From NCBI RefSeq assembly GCF_008923365.1, contig NZ_WBMR01000035.1, positions 1 through 61,943 of the forward strand: a stretch of 61,943 nt of DNA, read 5' to 3'. This DNA comes from Actinomadura montaniterrae. Its GTDB lineage: Bacteria; Actinomycetota; Actinomycetes; Streptosporangiales; Streptosporangiaceae. A model generated the notes under the pieces. That model was given only the letters and a program-made list of their open reading frames with translations. It was not told the DNA's origin and made no database searches. The translations under genes were made by a program, and so were the position numbers. Below are positions 1 to 8,657 of this stretch, piece by piece; position 1 is the first letter of the stretch, and each line of letters begins with the position of its first letter.

Positions 1-1671
1 CGGGCCGTCCGCCTCCGTGTCGCCGCCGGGCCGGGTGAGCCGCGCGACCCGGTCCCGGACGGGTCCGGGCGCGTCGCGGCGCAGGCCGGCGGCGGAGGTG
101 AACGGGGCGAGCGCCACGCAGCCGGACCACAGGTCCGGGCGGTGGCAGGCGGCCAGCAGCGCGAGGAACGCGCCGTAGCTGCCGCCGAGCACCACCGGTT
201 CCGGCAGCCCGGCGTCCCGCCGGGGCAGGGCGAGGCCGAGCGCCAGGTGGACGACGTCCTCCAGGTCGGGCCCGCCCCAGTCGCCGATGACCGCGCGCAG
301 GTGCCGCTCGCCGTAGCCGGTGCTGCCGCGCTGGTTGGGCGCCACCACCGCGATGCCGGCGGCGGCGAGGTGCTGGAAGAGCGGGTCGAACTCGAACCGC
401 CACGCCGACAGCGGGCCGCCGTGCAGCGCCAGCACCAGGTGCCGCCGCTCGCGCCAGCGCGGACCGCCGTAGACGATCGCCTCGATCGGCCCCGCGGGGC
501 CCGCCAGCTCGACCAGCTCGGCGGTCCGCCAGGCGGCCGCGACGTCGGGCGCGCGCCGCACCGGCGCCCACCCCGTCCCCGGCGGACGGTGCGCCGTCGC
601 CAGCGTCGGCGGCAGGTGCGGCGCCGAGAACCGCAGGTGGATGCGGTCGCCCGTCCACGAGGCGGGCGGCCCCGCCAGCCCGGGCGGGAGGGCCACCGGC
701 TCGACGCCGTCGTCCGCCCGGGTGTACACGAGGAGCCGGGACGCGGCGCCCGCGACCTCGCTCAGCAGCAGGTGCGCGCCGGTGTCGTCGAAGGTCAGCG
801 GGACCAGGCCGCCGTCCGGCCGGTTGAGCGCGGCGGGGAACCGGACGCGCCCGCCGCCGGGCGACCACAGCCCGATCCGCAGCCCGCCCGTCCACTCGGC
901 GCCGGGGCGGCCGGTGGTCACCGCGAGGGTCCGCGTGCGGCGGTCGCACGCGACGATCCGGTCGGCCGTCGCGTCCGCCACCGACCAGACCCGCCGCCAG
1001 GAGCGGTCGCGCAGGTCGACGGCGATCCCGTCGGCGCGGTGGTCCGCGGTCGCCTGGTCGAGGGCGAGGGTGCGCCCGCCGTCGAGCCACACGCCGCCCG
1101 ACAGCGCGCCGGGAACCGCCATGACCGGTTCGAGCGTGCCGGTGCCGAGCGACAGCTCCCAGATCCGCGACCGGTGCTCGTCCTCGACGGTGACGAGGAC
1201 GACCGTCTGCGGGGCGCCCGGGCTCGCCAGCGCGTACCCGGCGAGCATCGACGGGACCCACCACGACCGGCCGACGGTCGTGCCGCCGTGCCCGGCCTGC
1301 GCCGCGACGACCGTCCCGTGGCCGGCGGGCACGCCGTGCGCGTCGACGCCGGGGCGCACGACGAGGAGGCGGCCGTCGGCCAGCGGCAGCGGGCGGCTGT
1401 GCCGGTCGACGGGCTCCCGGCGGCCGGGCCCCGAGGCGATGGTCCCGGCGCCGAACACCCGCCGGGACGGCACGGCGCGGGCGAGGTTCCACCGCTCCAG
1501 CGTCACGTGGTCGTCGACGGCGCTCAGGCAGGCCGCCCACCGGCCGCCGGCGGAGAAGGCGAGGCCGAACCGGCTCGGGATCCCCGGGAGGGCGGGCACG
1601 GCCGCGTCGGCCGTGCCGTTCACGGTGCCGTCCGGGGCGCCCTTCACGGTCCCGTTCGCGGGTGCGTTCAC
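1..1671 (-). CDS. S9 prolyl oligopeptidase-like peptidase (3' part cut by window edge)
   Basis: Reading the minus strand from the GTG at 1671 gives an open frame of 557 codons to the window edge; the C-terminal end is missing. The N-terminal part looks like an S9 beta-propeller without a signal peptide. Near 166-187 it reads GGSYGAF, the GxSxG nucleophile elbow of prolyl oligopeptidases; the catalytic Asp and His would lie beyond the edge. Its GTG overlaps the TGA of the upstream lanthipeptide synthetase (GTGA), implying translational coupling. In class III lanthipeptide clusters a prolyl oligopeptidase (FlaP of flavipeptin) removes the leader peptide, so leader removal is the likely role here; that is inference from context. 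An unrelated housekeeping acylaminoacyl peptidase is the alternative. Confidence 0.85.
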   Translation of the reverse strand, partial: MNAPANGTVKGAPDGTVNGTADAAVPALPGIPSRFGLAFSAGGRWAACLSAVDDHVTLERWNLARAVPSRRVFGAGTIASGPGRREPVDRHSRPLPLADGRLLVVRPGVDAHGVPAGHGTVVAAQAGHGGTTVGRSWWVPSMLAGYALASPGAPQTVVLVTVEDEHRSRIWELSLGTGTLEPVMAVPGALSGGVWLDGGRTLALDQATADHRADGIAVDLRDRSWRRVWSVADATADRIVACDRRTRTLAVTTGRPGAEWTGGLRIGLWSPGGGRVRFPAALNRPDGGLVPLTFDDTGAHLLLSEVAGAASRLLVYTRADDGVEPVALPPGLAGPPASWTGDRIHLRFSAPHLPPTLATAHRPPGTGWAPVRRAPDVAAAWRTAELVELAGPAGPIEAIVYGGPRWRERRHLVLALHGGPLSAWRFEFDPLFQHLAAAGIAVVAPNQRGSTGYGERHLRAVIGDWGGPDLEDVVHLALGLALPRRDAGLPEPVVLGGSYGAFLALLAACHRPDLWSGCVALAPFTSAAGLRRDAPGPVRDRVARLTRPGGDTEADGP

Positions 1672-4466
1672 GGCGCCGACCCCCGCACGGCCGCCCCGGC
1701 CACCGCGTCCTCGGCCGCGCCCGCCGCGAGCGCGCCGTCCGCCATCCAGAGCCGCTCCGCGCCGTACCGCAGCCGGACCAGGAACGCCAGCACCCCGCTC
1801 AGGCCCTCGCCCCAGCTCATCGAGACGTCCCCGCGCTCGTCCGGCAGGACGATCCGGCCGTCGCGGTGCGCGCGGTTGGCGAGGATGATCCGGGCGAGCC
1901 GCCACGCGGCGGCCCGGTGCCGCGCGTCGCCGGTGATGCCGGCCATGTCGAGCAGGAAGTCGCCGTTGCCCGCGAGGCCGTGGCACTGCCCGAGCACCGC
2001 GCGCCACGACTGGTCGGTCACCGCGCGGGCGGCCAGGTCGGCCGCTTGCAGGAACCGCGCCTCGCCGGTGGCGGCGCCGAGCCGCACGAGGAACGTGCCG
2101 ATGCCGGACGCGCCGTGGCACCAGTACGGCGCGGTGGGCGGGTCGCCGGTCCCGGCGCCCCACATCGCCGACCGGGGCGTGACGACCGCCGCGTCCAGCA
2201 GGCCGTCCCCGACCCGGACGGCCAGTTCCCGGTGCTCGGCGCGGCCGGTCGCCTCCGCGCAGGCGAGCAGGAAGTACCCGACGCCCGCGATGCCGTGCGC
2301 GAACCCGTAGTACGACTTGCCGGCCAGCTTCGACTCCACGTGCGCGGGCGTCCGCCAGACGAGCCCGTCCGGGCCCTCCTCGACCGACGCGGCCAGCGCG
2401 TCGGCGGCGGCCAGGGCGCGCTCGGCGAACAGCGGCCGGCCGGTCCGGGCCCAGAGGTGCAGGGCGGTCATGCCGATGCCCGCGGTGCCGTGCGTGACGT
2501 CTGGGCCGGGTGCGGCGGTGGGGAGCGCCTCCGCCACCGCGACCGCCTCCTCGACGAGGCCCTCGTCGCCGAGCGCCAGGCCCGCGTCGAGCAGCGCCCA
2601 GGAGACCCCGGCCGTCCCGAAGTACAGGCCGGACGGCCGCCGGGTGCCGTCCCGCAGGCGGTCCAGCATCCAGCGCGCCGCCGTGGCGGACGCGTCCGGG
2701 AGGCGCGGATCGTCGGTGTGCCGCATGTACCGCACCAGCGCGCCCATGCATCCCGCGGCGCCGTGCTGGACGCTGCACGGGTCGGGTGCGCCGTGTACGC
2801 AGGACATCGGCCACAGCGCCTGCGCCGACTCCGGTTCCATGGCGGCGAGCAGCCGGCCGGTGATGCCCCTGACGGCCTGCTCGCACGCCTCCCGCAGCCA
2901 CGCGTCCGGCGCGACGTCGGGCACGGCGCCCGGCCCGGCGTCCCTGCCGCGCCGGACGGGGACGGGGGACGGCGCGCACGAGGCCAGGACGGAGCGGGCC
3001 CGCGCCGGGGTGCAGCGGCGTCCGGGGTCGTCCGCCATCAGCTCGACGAGCACCGCCTGGAGGGATTCCGGCAGGTCGAGGCTCTGGGTGCGGGCCGCGA
3101 GCCATTCGGTGAGCCGCTGCGTCAGCGGCCGGGGCCGCGGGTGCTCGTCCAGGAAGTAGGGCGGCCCGCCGGTGAGGACGTAGCACAGCGTCGCGCCGAG
3201 GCTGTAGTAGTCCGCCGTCGGGTGGGGCGGCGCGCCGTCGAACTGCTCCGGCGCGCTGAAGGCGGGGGTGCCCGCCCGCAGCGGCACCTCCTCGCCGCCG
3301 CCGGCCACGGCGGCCAGCTCCAGGTCGATCAGGACGGGCGCGCCGTCCGGGCGGACCATGACGTTGTTGGGGTTGAAGTCGCGCAGGACGAGCCCGGCGG
3401 CGTGCGCCTCGATCATCAGGTCGGCCAGCCGGCGCGCCATCTCGAGCGCGGGAGCGAGGTGCGGGCCCCAGCCGGCCTCGCGGATGGAATCGGCCGTCCA
3501 TTCCCGCAGCGGCGTTCCCGGAATCATCTCCTGCGCGAGGAAGAGGTGCCCGTTCTGCGTGAACAATCCGGCCGGGCGGGGCGCGATCCGCCGCTCCCGA
3601 ATCCGTTCGAGTGCGCGCGCCTCCGCGCGCAGCCGGTCGCGGGTGTCGCGGCCTTCGAGATCGGCGGCGACATGCGGCCGGGCTTCTTTGAGCACCACCG
3701 CGTCCCCGGTCCGGACGTCGGCTGCACGGTACACGCCGCCCTTGTTGGTGTGCCGGATCGCGTTCTTCACCGCGAAGTGCCCGCCGATCACGATGTCCTT
3801 TCGGGAACCGCCTTCCGCGCGGGTGACGCCGCTGCCGTTGTCGGGAAAGGGACAGCTGACCCACGGGGGAGGTGTGTAGCGGCCGACGCGCCGATCTTCG
3901 ACCGGATTCCCCTCCGGGTCGATGATCATCCAGGCGTAGAAACCGTCATTGGTGAGCCGCCGGTCCTCGGTGAAAGCGCCGTAGCGGTAATGGACGAGGC
4001 TGCCGGGCGCGTAGGGCCGGTCGGAAAGGACGCGCGGGCCCGGCAGCCCGGCCGTCGCCTCGTGCAGGGCGGCGGCGAGCCGGACGGCCTCGTCATCGCT
4101 TTCCGGGTAGACGGTGATGAACTTGCCCGAATGGCCGCGCGGCGCGTTGCGCGCGTTGAGGGCCGCGACGTAGTCGGTCGTGGCGGCGAACTTGAACCCC
4201 GAGCCGGCCCGGAGCAGCACCTCCAGGCAGCGTCCGAGGACCTCGGGCGCCGCCGCGGGGGTGGCCGTGACGTGCAGCTTCCAGCCCTGCGAACGGCGGG
4301 GCGCCCCGTCCGGGACGGCCGTGCGCCACATGCCGGCCCGGCCGGTCCGCCACCGCTCGGGAGAGGGCGCCCGGCCGATCGCCGCCGCGAGGAGATCGGT
4401 GAGAGCCGTGTCCTCGTCCGCGGCCGCCGGGGCAGCCGAGAAGACACTGAAATTGAAATCCACCAT
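1668..4466 (-). CDS. Class III/IV lanthipeptide synthetase (LanKC/LanL type)
   Basis: A 932-residue three-domain enzyme that phosphorylates Ser/Thr of a precursor peptide, eliminates phosphate and cyclises Cys onto the dehydro residues. Residues 1-210 are the phospho-Ser/Thr lyase: GWKLHV (Lys63, His65) and SGKFITVY (Lys115). Residues about 220-500 are the kinase: VVLK260, LRDFNPNN (361-368) and LIDLE (379-383). Residues about 530-932 are LanC-like: HGIAG at 724, WCHG with Cys783, QCHG with Cys828-His829. Class III cyclases usually lack these zinc ligands and class IV (LanL) keep them, so this is closer to class IV. The start at ATG 4466 gives a usual family length and follows GGAG; the frame stays open upstream to an ATG near 4672, but that stretch is Arg-rich, has three TTA codons and resembles no family member. 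The stop overlaps the start of the S9 peptidase. Confidence 0.93.
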   Translation of the reverse strand: MVDFNFSVFSAAPAAADEDTALTDLLAAAIGRAPSPERWRTGRAGMWRTAVPDGAPRRSQGWKLHVTATPAAAPEVLGRCLEVLLRAGSGFKFAATTDYVAALNARNAPRGHSGKFITVYPESDDEAVRLAAALHEATAGLPGPRVLSDRPYAPGSLVHYRYGAFTEDRRLTNDGFYAWMIIDPEGNPVEDRRVGRYTPPPWVSCPFPDNGSGVTRAEGGSRKDIVIGGHFAVKNAIRHTNKGGVYRAADVRTGDAVVLKEARPHVAADLEGRDTRDRLRAEARALERIRERRIAPRPAGLFTQNGHLFLAQEMIPGTPLREWTADSIREAGWGPHLAPALEMARRLADLMIEAHAAGLVLRDFNPNNVMVRPDGAPVLIDLELAAVAGGGEEVPLRAGTPAFSAPEQFDGAPPHPTADYYSLGATLCYVLTGGPPYFLDEHPRPRPLTQRLTEWLAARTQSLDLPESLQAVLVELMADDPGRRCTPARARSVLASCAPSPVPVRRGRDAGPGAVPDVAPDAWLREACEQAVRGITGRLLAAMEPESAQALWPMSCVHGAPDPCSVQHGAAGCMGALVRYMRHTDDPRLPDASATAARWMLDRLRDGTRRPSGLYFGTAGVSWALLDAGLALGDEGLVEEAVAVAEALPTAAPGPDVTHGTAGIGMTALHLWARTGRPLFAERALAAADALAASVEEGPDGLVWRTPAHVESKLAGKSYYGFAHGIAGVGYFLLACAEATGRAEHRELAVRVGDGLLDAAVVTPRSAMWGAGTGDPPTAPYWCHGASGIGTFLVRLGAATGEARFLQAADLAARAVTDQSWRAVLGQCHGLAGNGDFLLDMAGITGDARHRAAAWRLARIILANRAHRDGRIVLPDERGDVSMSWGEGLSGVLAFLVRLRYGAERLWMADGALAAGAAEDAVAGAAVRGSAP

Positions 4467-4638
4467 GAGGATCTCCGCTCTCATTGCGCGTTTAGAGTGC
4501 CGCCCTACGCACGCAAAGATCGAATGCCGCCCTGATCGGGTTCGCCCGTTCCGGCGCCGGCCGGTGCTTCTCGGCGAACGGGAACACGTTAACCACGGAG
4601 TCGCCGATAAATCCAGCCGCTCGTTTTCTAAATCAAAC

Positions 4639-4782
4639 CTATCTGGTTGGTCGGGAACATTCTTCGGTTCCATTGAGCCGGGTGACTCCTGTGACCGGTG
4701 TGACGGCAGAGGCGATCAACTGTCCGCAAGAGGACCACTTCAGGGCTTGACCGGGGTGCTTCGCGAACTTCGATCTCGACAT
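4639..4782 (-). CDS. Candidate lanthipeptide precursor peptide (47 aa)
   Basis: A short open frame on the same strand as, and 172 bp upstream of, the synthetase. It starts with ATG at 4782 (alternative in-frame GTG at 4791) and stops with TAG. The N-terminal third contains KFAKHPGQALKW; the remainder is rich in Ser/Thr (positions 17, 18, 25, 28, 31, 34, 39, 43, 46) with Cys19 and Cys42, the composition expected of a lanthipeptide core. Against it: no strong ribosome binding site, weak third-position GC bias, and none of the classical class III leader box (LLDLQ-like). The competing idea is that the precursor is the in-frame start of the synthetase extension near 4672 or lies outside the window. 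Size, position and composition support it; homology is not established. Confidence 0.4.
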   Translation of the reverse strand: MSRSKFAKHPGQALKWSSCGQLIASAVTPVTGVTRLNGTEECSRPTR

Positions 4783-4845
4783 GAAAGTCACGCCCGAGTT
4801 GCTGTCCGCTTTCGGCCGCGCGGCGCGGCGAAAGGGCAGCTCGGC

Positions 4846-4886
4846 GGGCCTTTTAGCGCACCACGCCGGGCCCTTTAGCGCACCAC
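4846..4886. repeat. Two 19-bp direct repeats, 22 bp apart, upstream of candidate precursor
   Basis: The sequence GGGCCYTTTAGCGCACCAC occurs at 4846-4864 and 4868-4886 with a single mismatch. The 22-bp period equals two helical turns, placing both copies on the same DNA face, as for a tandem activator site. It lies 64-104 bp upstream of the candidate precursor start on the minus strand, so an activator box for the lanthipeptide operon is plausible. Read on the minus strand each copy begins GTGGTGCGC. Confidence 0.55.
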
Positions 4887-5187
4887 TGGGCGGGTGGAGT
4901 GCGGATCAACTCCCGGCGGGAAGCGCTTCCGGTGCCGGCCGAATGCAATTCTGCTGTCCGAATTTATCCGTATTGTCCACCTGGAGGCGGGGAGGCGGCC
5001 CGCGCGTGCCCTCTAATTGCGCTCGCTTCCTTCACCTTTCAGGGCGTTCGCGGGCCGACGGAAAGAAGGCTGGACCGCGCCAGGAAAGCGGATCCGCTGC
5101 GCCGCCCCCGAGCCCGCCGAGCCCGCCGCGCGCGTCCGGCCCGTCTCGGCCCGCTGGGGGCGGGTGCGGCGGTCCATGCCGGCCTCG

Positions 5188-5215
5188 GCAGTAGATGCAT
5201 GTGGTTCGCTACTGC
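5188..5215. promoter_or_regulatory. Inverted repeat in front of the peptide importer operon
   Basis: Seven-bp perfect arms GCAGTAG (5188-5194) and CTACTGC (5209-5215), centre-to-centre 21 bp, about two helical turns. It sits 15-43 bp upstream of the first ATG of the importer operon, where a repressor would block transcription. A TANNNT match, TAGAGT at 5217-5222, lies eight bp before ATG 5231, so transcription could begin at or very near the start codon. Confidence 0.45.
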
Positions 5216-5230
5216 ATAGAGTTTGCAATA

Positions 5231-6805
5231 ATGCCCGGCATGGTGAAACGTCCGGTTATGGCGGTGATGGCCGTTGTCCTGGCGGCCGCGGTCGCGTCGG
5301 CGTGCGGGCAGGGGGACGAGCCCGCCTCGGGGAAGGGGGACGGGTCGCTCACCTACGCGATCGGGGACGAGCCGGAGACGTTCAACCCCGGCCTCCAGGA
5401 CGAGCACACCGACCCGGTGACCGAACTCGTGTTCCGCGGGCTGACCCGGCACGACAGGGACAACAAGGTCGTCCCCGCGCTGGCGAGGTCATGGGACATC
5501 GCGCCCGACGGCAGGACCTACACGTTCGCGCTGCGGCCGGGCGTCACCTGGCAGGACGGGAAGCCGTTCACCGCCGACGACGTCAAGTTCACCATCGAGA
5601 CCGTCCGCGACGCGGGGGCGGACTCGCCGCTGTCGCGCAACTTCACGATGGTGAGGTCGGTGGAGGCGCCCGACCCGGCCACGGTCCGGCTGAGGCTCGA
5701 CGAGCCGTTCGCGCCGATGCTCGACGCGGTGTCGATGGGCATGCTGCCGAAGCACCTGCTCCAGGGGAAGAAGCTCACCGACCCCGGGTTCGGGCGGCGC
5801 CCCGTCGGGACCGGCCCGTTCACCCTCACCGCCTACAAGCACGGCCAGTACGCGGAGCTGACCGCGTTCGACGGCTACTACGAGGGCAAGCCGGGGCTGA
5901 AGAAGGTCGTCGTCAAGTACGTCCCGGACGACTCGGCCCGCCTGATCCAGCTCCGCAACGGCGAGGTGGACGCCGCGAACCTCGCGCCGCAGCAGGCGGG
6001 CAAGGCCGGCGGGCACCGGCTGGAGGTGTACCCGACCGCCGACTACCGGGCGCTCATGTTCAACATGAAGGACCCGGTGTTCGCCGACCGCCGCGTCCGG
6101 CAGGCGATGAACCACGCGGTCGACCGCGACGCCATCACCAGGAGCGTCGTCCTCGGCTACGGCACCCCGGCGAAGGGGCCGCTGGACACCGGCCCGTACG
6201 CCGCCGCCCCCGGGTTCGCGTTCGCCCCCGCCAAGGCGGCGTCGCTGATGAAGGAGGCCGGGTACGCCAAGAACGCCCACGGGTCGTGGGCGAAGAGCGG
6301 CAGGACGGTGAAGTTCGAGCTGACGACCTTCGCCGAGGACTCGCTGCGCGTCGCGATCCTGAACGTGTCCGCGACGCAGCTCAAGCAGCAGGGGTTCGAC
6401 GTCGACCCGCGTCCTCGCCCGCGCGACTGGGTGCGCAAGCACTGGGGCGACCTGCAGGGCATGGTCGTCGGCTGGGGCACGCCCTATGACCCCGACTCCT
6501 CGGTGTACGGGCCGTTCGCCTCGTCGCAGGCGCTCGACAAGGGCGGCTCCAACTACGGCTCCTACAGCAACCCCGCCGCCGACGAGGCGCTGGAGGCCGG
6601 CCGCTCCACCCTCGACCCCGCCAAGCGCAAGGCCGCCTACACCGCGTTCCAGCAGGCGCTCCAGGACGACCCGCCGTTCGTGTGGATCTCCTACCTGAAG
6701 ACCATCAACGCCGTCCCGAAGGACCTGACCGGGCCCGCGCAGCGCACGCTGGGCCACCACGGCTACGGGTTCTTCTGGAACGCCGAGACCTGGCGCTACA
6801 ACTAG
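5231..6805 (+). CDS. ABC importer substrate-binding lipoprotein (SBP_bac_5, peptide/nickel type)
   Basis: A 524-residue extracytoplasmic binding protein. The N-terminus has a charged start, a hydrophobic stretch and a lipobox ending VASAC, so it should be a lipoprotein on the outer face of the membrane. Typical family-5 features follow: a conserved DEPETFNPG near the mature start, the WQDGKPFTADDVKFT motif and GTGPF. The start is uncertain: neither ATG 5231 nor ATG 5240 has a recognisable ribosome binding site, and a promoter-like TAGAGT just upstream fits a leaderless transcript starting at 5231. Its TAG is followed immediately by the ATG of the permease gene. The substrate (oligopeptide, dipeptide, nickel chelate) cannot be told from sequence. 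Confidence 0.93.
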   Translation: MPGMVKRPVMAVMAVVLAAAVASACGQGDEPASGKGDGSLTYAIGDEPETFNPGLQDEHTDPVTELVFRGLTRHDRDNKVVPALARSWDIAPDGRTYTFALRPGVTWQDGKPFTADDVKFTIETVRDAGADSPLSRNFTMVRSVEAPDPATVRLRLDEPFAPMLDAVSMGMLPKHLLQGKKLTDPGFGRRPVGTGPFTLTAYKHGQYAELTAFDGYYEGKPGLKKVVVKYVPDDSARLIQLRNGEVDAANLAPQQAGKAGGHRLEVYPTADYRALMFNMKDPVFADRRVRQAMNHAVDRDAITRSVVLGYGTPAKGPLDTGPYAAAPGFAFAPAKAASLMKEAGYAKNAHGSWAKSGRTVKFELTTFAEDSLRVAILNVSATQLKQQGFDVDPRPRPRDWVRKHWGDLQGMVVGWGTPYDPDSSVYGPFASSQALDKGGSNYGSYSNPAADEALEAGRSTLDPAKRKAAYTAFQQALQDDPPFVWISYLKTINAVPKDLTGPAQRTLGHHGYGFFWNAETWRYN

Positions 6806-7789
6806 ATGGCCCTGCGTGCGGTGCGCCGGCTGGCGACGGCGGCGCTGGTCGTCGCCGCCCTGTCGGTGGTGTGCTTCGGACTCCTGGACGCCGCGCCCGG
6901 CGACCCCGCGGCGTCCGTGCTGGAGGCGCGGTCGGGCGGGCGCCCGCCGTCCCCGGCGGCGATCGCCGAGCTGCGCGGCGAGATGGGCCTCGACGACCCG
7001 CCGCCCGTCCGGTACTGGCGGTGGGCGTCGCACGCCCTGCGCGGCGACCTCGGCACCTCGTACATGTCGGGACGGCCGGTCACCGAGACGCTGGGCGACA
7101 CCGTCCCGTGGACGCTGCTGCTCACCGCGTCCGCCGTCCTGCTGAGCTTCGCCGCCGCGCTCGCCGTCGGGCTCGTCGCTGCGCTCACCCGGCGGGCGTG
7201 GCTGCGGCGCGGCATCGACCTGCTGCTGTTCGTGATGGGCGGCATGCCCGGCTTCGTCGTCGCGCTGCTGCTGCTGTACGCGTTCGCGGCGGCGACGCAC
7301 CTGATGCCGTCCGGCGGCGTCAGCCGGCCGGGGGAGCCGGTCACCGCGTACGGGCTGCTCGCCCATCTGATGCTGCCGGCCTGCGCGCTCGCGTTCGGCC
7401 ACCACTTCGGCGTGTACGTGCGGCTCGTGGAGAACGGCGTCGGACGGCTCCGGGACGCGCCGCACGTGCAGAACGCCCGCGTCCGCGGCCTGCCCCGGCG
7501 GACCGTCGTCGTCCGGCACCTGATGCGGCCGGGGCTGGTGCCGTTCACCGCCCGGCTCGGCGTCGGCGTCGGCACGCTGGTCGCCGGCGTCTACGCCACC
7601 GAGGTGATCTTCTCCTGGCCCGGGATGGGCCGCGAGGCGATCAGCGCCGCCCGCGCCCAGGACCACCCGCTGCTCATCGCCATCGTGCTGGTCACCGGCC
7701 TCATCGTGATCGCCGCGAACCTGGCCGCCGAGCTGATCGTCGCGGCGCTGGACCCGCGCGCCCGGACGGGACGTGCCGATGCCGCCTGA
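6806..7789 (+). CDS. ABC importer permease, DppB/OppB type
   Basis: A 327-residue inner-membrane permease with about six hydrophobic segments. It has the OppB-type N-terminal region AAPGDPAASVLEARSGG and the C-terminal EVIFSWPGMGREAISAARAQDHPLL segment, whose EAA-like loop contacts the ATPase. It starts on the base after the stop of the binding-protein gene, and its 3' end overlaps the next permease, so the operon is tightly coupled. It would form the channel heterodimer with the following gene product. No unusual features beyond the lack of any intergenic space. Confidence 0.93.
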   Translation: MALRAVRRLATAALVVAALSVVCFGLLDAAPGDPAASVLEARSGGRPPSPAAIAELRGEMGLDDPPPVRYWRWASHALRGDLGTSYMSGRPVTETLGDTVPWTLLLTASAVLLSFAAALAVGLVAALTRRAWLRRGIDLLLFVMGGMPGFVVALLLLYAFAAATHLMPSGGVSRPGEPVTAYGLLAHLMLPACALAFGHHFGVYVRLVENGVGRLRDAPHVQNARVRGLPRRTVVVRHLMRPGLVPFTARLGVGVGTLVAGVYATEVIFSWPGMGREAISAARAQDHPLLIAIVLVTGLIVIAANLAAELIVAALDPRARTGRADAA

Positions 7790-8657
7790 CGCCCCCGCCT
7801 CCGCGCCGGCCCGCGTGCGCGGGCTGCTCGCCGTCCGGCTGTGGCCCCGCCGCCCCGCGCTGGCCGCCGCCGTCGCCGTGCTGGTGGCGCTGGTGCTGCT
7901 CGCCGTCCTCGCGCCGCTGCTCACCTCCCTCGACCCGGTCGCCACCGACACCTCCGCGACGTCGCTGAAGCCCGGCTCGCCCGGCCACCCGCTCGGCACC
8001 GACCTGCTCGGCCGCGACCTGTGGACCCGGATGCTCTACGGCGCCCGCACGTCCCTGCTGGTCGGGCTCACCGCCGCCGCGATCACGGTCGGGCTCGGCG
8101 TGCTGATCGGCGGGCTCGCCGCGATCGCGCCGCGCTGGCTCGACGGCCTCATCGCCCGCACCGCCGACGTGCTGCTCGCCCTGCCGCTGCTGGTCATCGT
8201 GCTCGCCCTCGCCGCCGTCGCGGGCCCGTCCCTCGGCCTGGTGGTCGCCGCGATCGCGCTGACGAGCTGGATGCCGGTCGCGCTCATCGTCCGCGCCGAG
8301 CTGCGCGGCCGCCGCGAGCGCCTCTACGTCCGCGCCGCCTACGCGCTCGGCCTGTCCCGGTGGCAGGTGATGTGGCGGCACCTGCTGCCCGGCGCGCTGC
8401 CGCCCGTCGCGTCCATCGCCGCGTTCGAGGTCGGGCACGCCGTGCTGACCGAGTCGACGCTCAGCTTCCTCGGCCTCGGCGTCCCGCCGAACCGGCCGAG
8501 CTGGGGCAACCTGCTCACCGAGGCGCAGTCGCACCTGCTCACCGGCGAGTGGTACACGGTCGCGATCCCGGCGGCCGCCGTCGTCGTCACCATCGTCGCG
8601 GTCAACGCCGTCGCCGGCGCGGTGGCCGGCCCCTCCGGCGAAGGCGGGACGTGGTGA
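7779..8657 (+). CDS. ABC importer permease, DppC/OppC type
   Basis: A 292-residue inner-membrane permease with a cytoplasmic N-terminus, a first membrane span around residues 23-46 and the DppC-like motif HPLGTDLLGRDLWTRMLYGA. The C-terminal loop ESTLSFLGLGVPPNRPSWG is characteristic of this family. I chose ATG 7779; an in-frame GTG lies six bases earlier. The start overlaps the upstream permease by 11 bases and the stop overlaps the ATPase start, consistent with one translational unit. Confidence 0.92.
   Translation: MPPDAPASAPARVRGLLAVRLWPRRPALAAAVAVLVALVLLAVLAPLLTSLDPVATDTSATSLKPGSPGHPLGTDLLGRDLWTRMLYGARTSLLVGLTAAAITVGLGVLIGGLAAIAPRWLDGLIARTADVLLALPLLVIVLALAAVAGPSLGLVVAAIALTSWMPVALIVRAELRGRRERLYVRAAYALGLSRWQVMWRHLLPGALPPVASIAAFEVGHAVLTESTLSFLGLGVPPNRPSWGNLLTEAQSHLLTGEWYTVAIPAAAVVVTIVAVNAVAGAVAGPSGEGGTW

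Larger units (their letters stand above)
4783..5230. other. Divergent intergenic region between lanthipeptide locus and importer operon
   Basis: About 450 bp with locally lower GC (for example around 4940-4980) and no convincing gene on either strand. A plus-strand open frame from ATG 4781 lacks a ribosome binding site and drifts into low-complexity Pro/Arg-rich translation, so I do not accept it. The region should hold promoters for both directions; the two repeat structures listed separately are the only clear signals. Confidence 0.6.

Noticed and set aside
1662..4535. Long plus-strand open frame opposite the lanthipeptide synthetase
   Set aside because: Composition is Arg/Gly/Pro-rich with no domain; the minus strand has clear catalytic motifs. 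It is an artefact of high GC content.
4467..4672. N-terminal extension of the synthetase to an upstream ATG
   Set aside because: The extra 69 residues are Arg/Ser-rich, with rare TTA codons and no family similarity; the length from 4466 is already normal. The segment FDLENERLDLSATPW is leader-like, so it is recorded as a weak alternative for a precursor.
4781..5194. Plus-strand 137-codon frame between the lanthipeptide locus and the importer
   Set aside because: No ribosome binding site, and the translation becomes Pro/Arg-rich low complexity.
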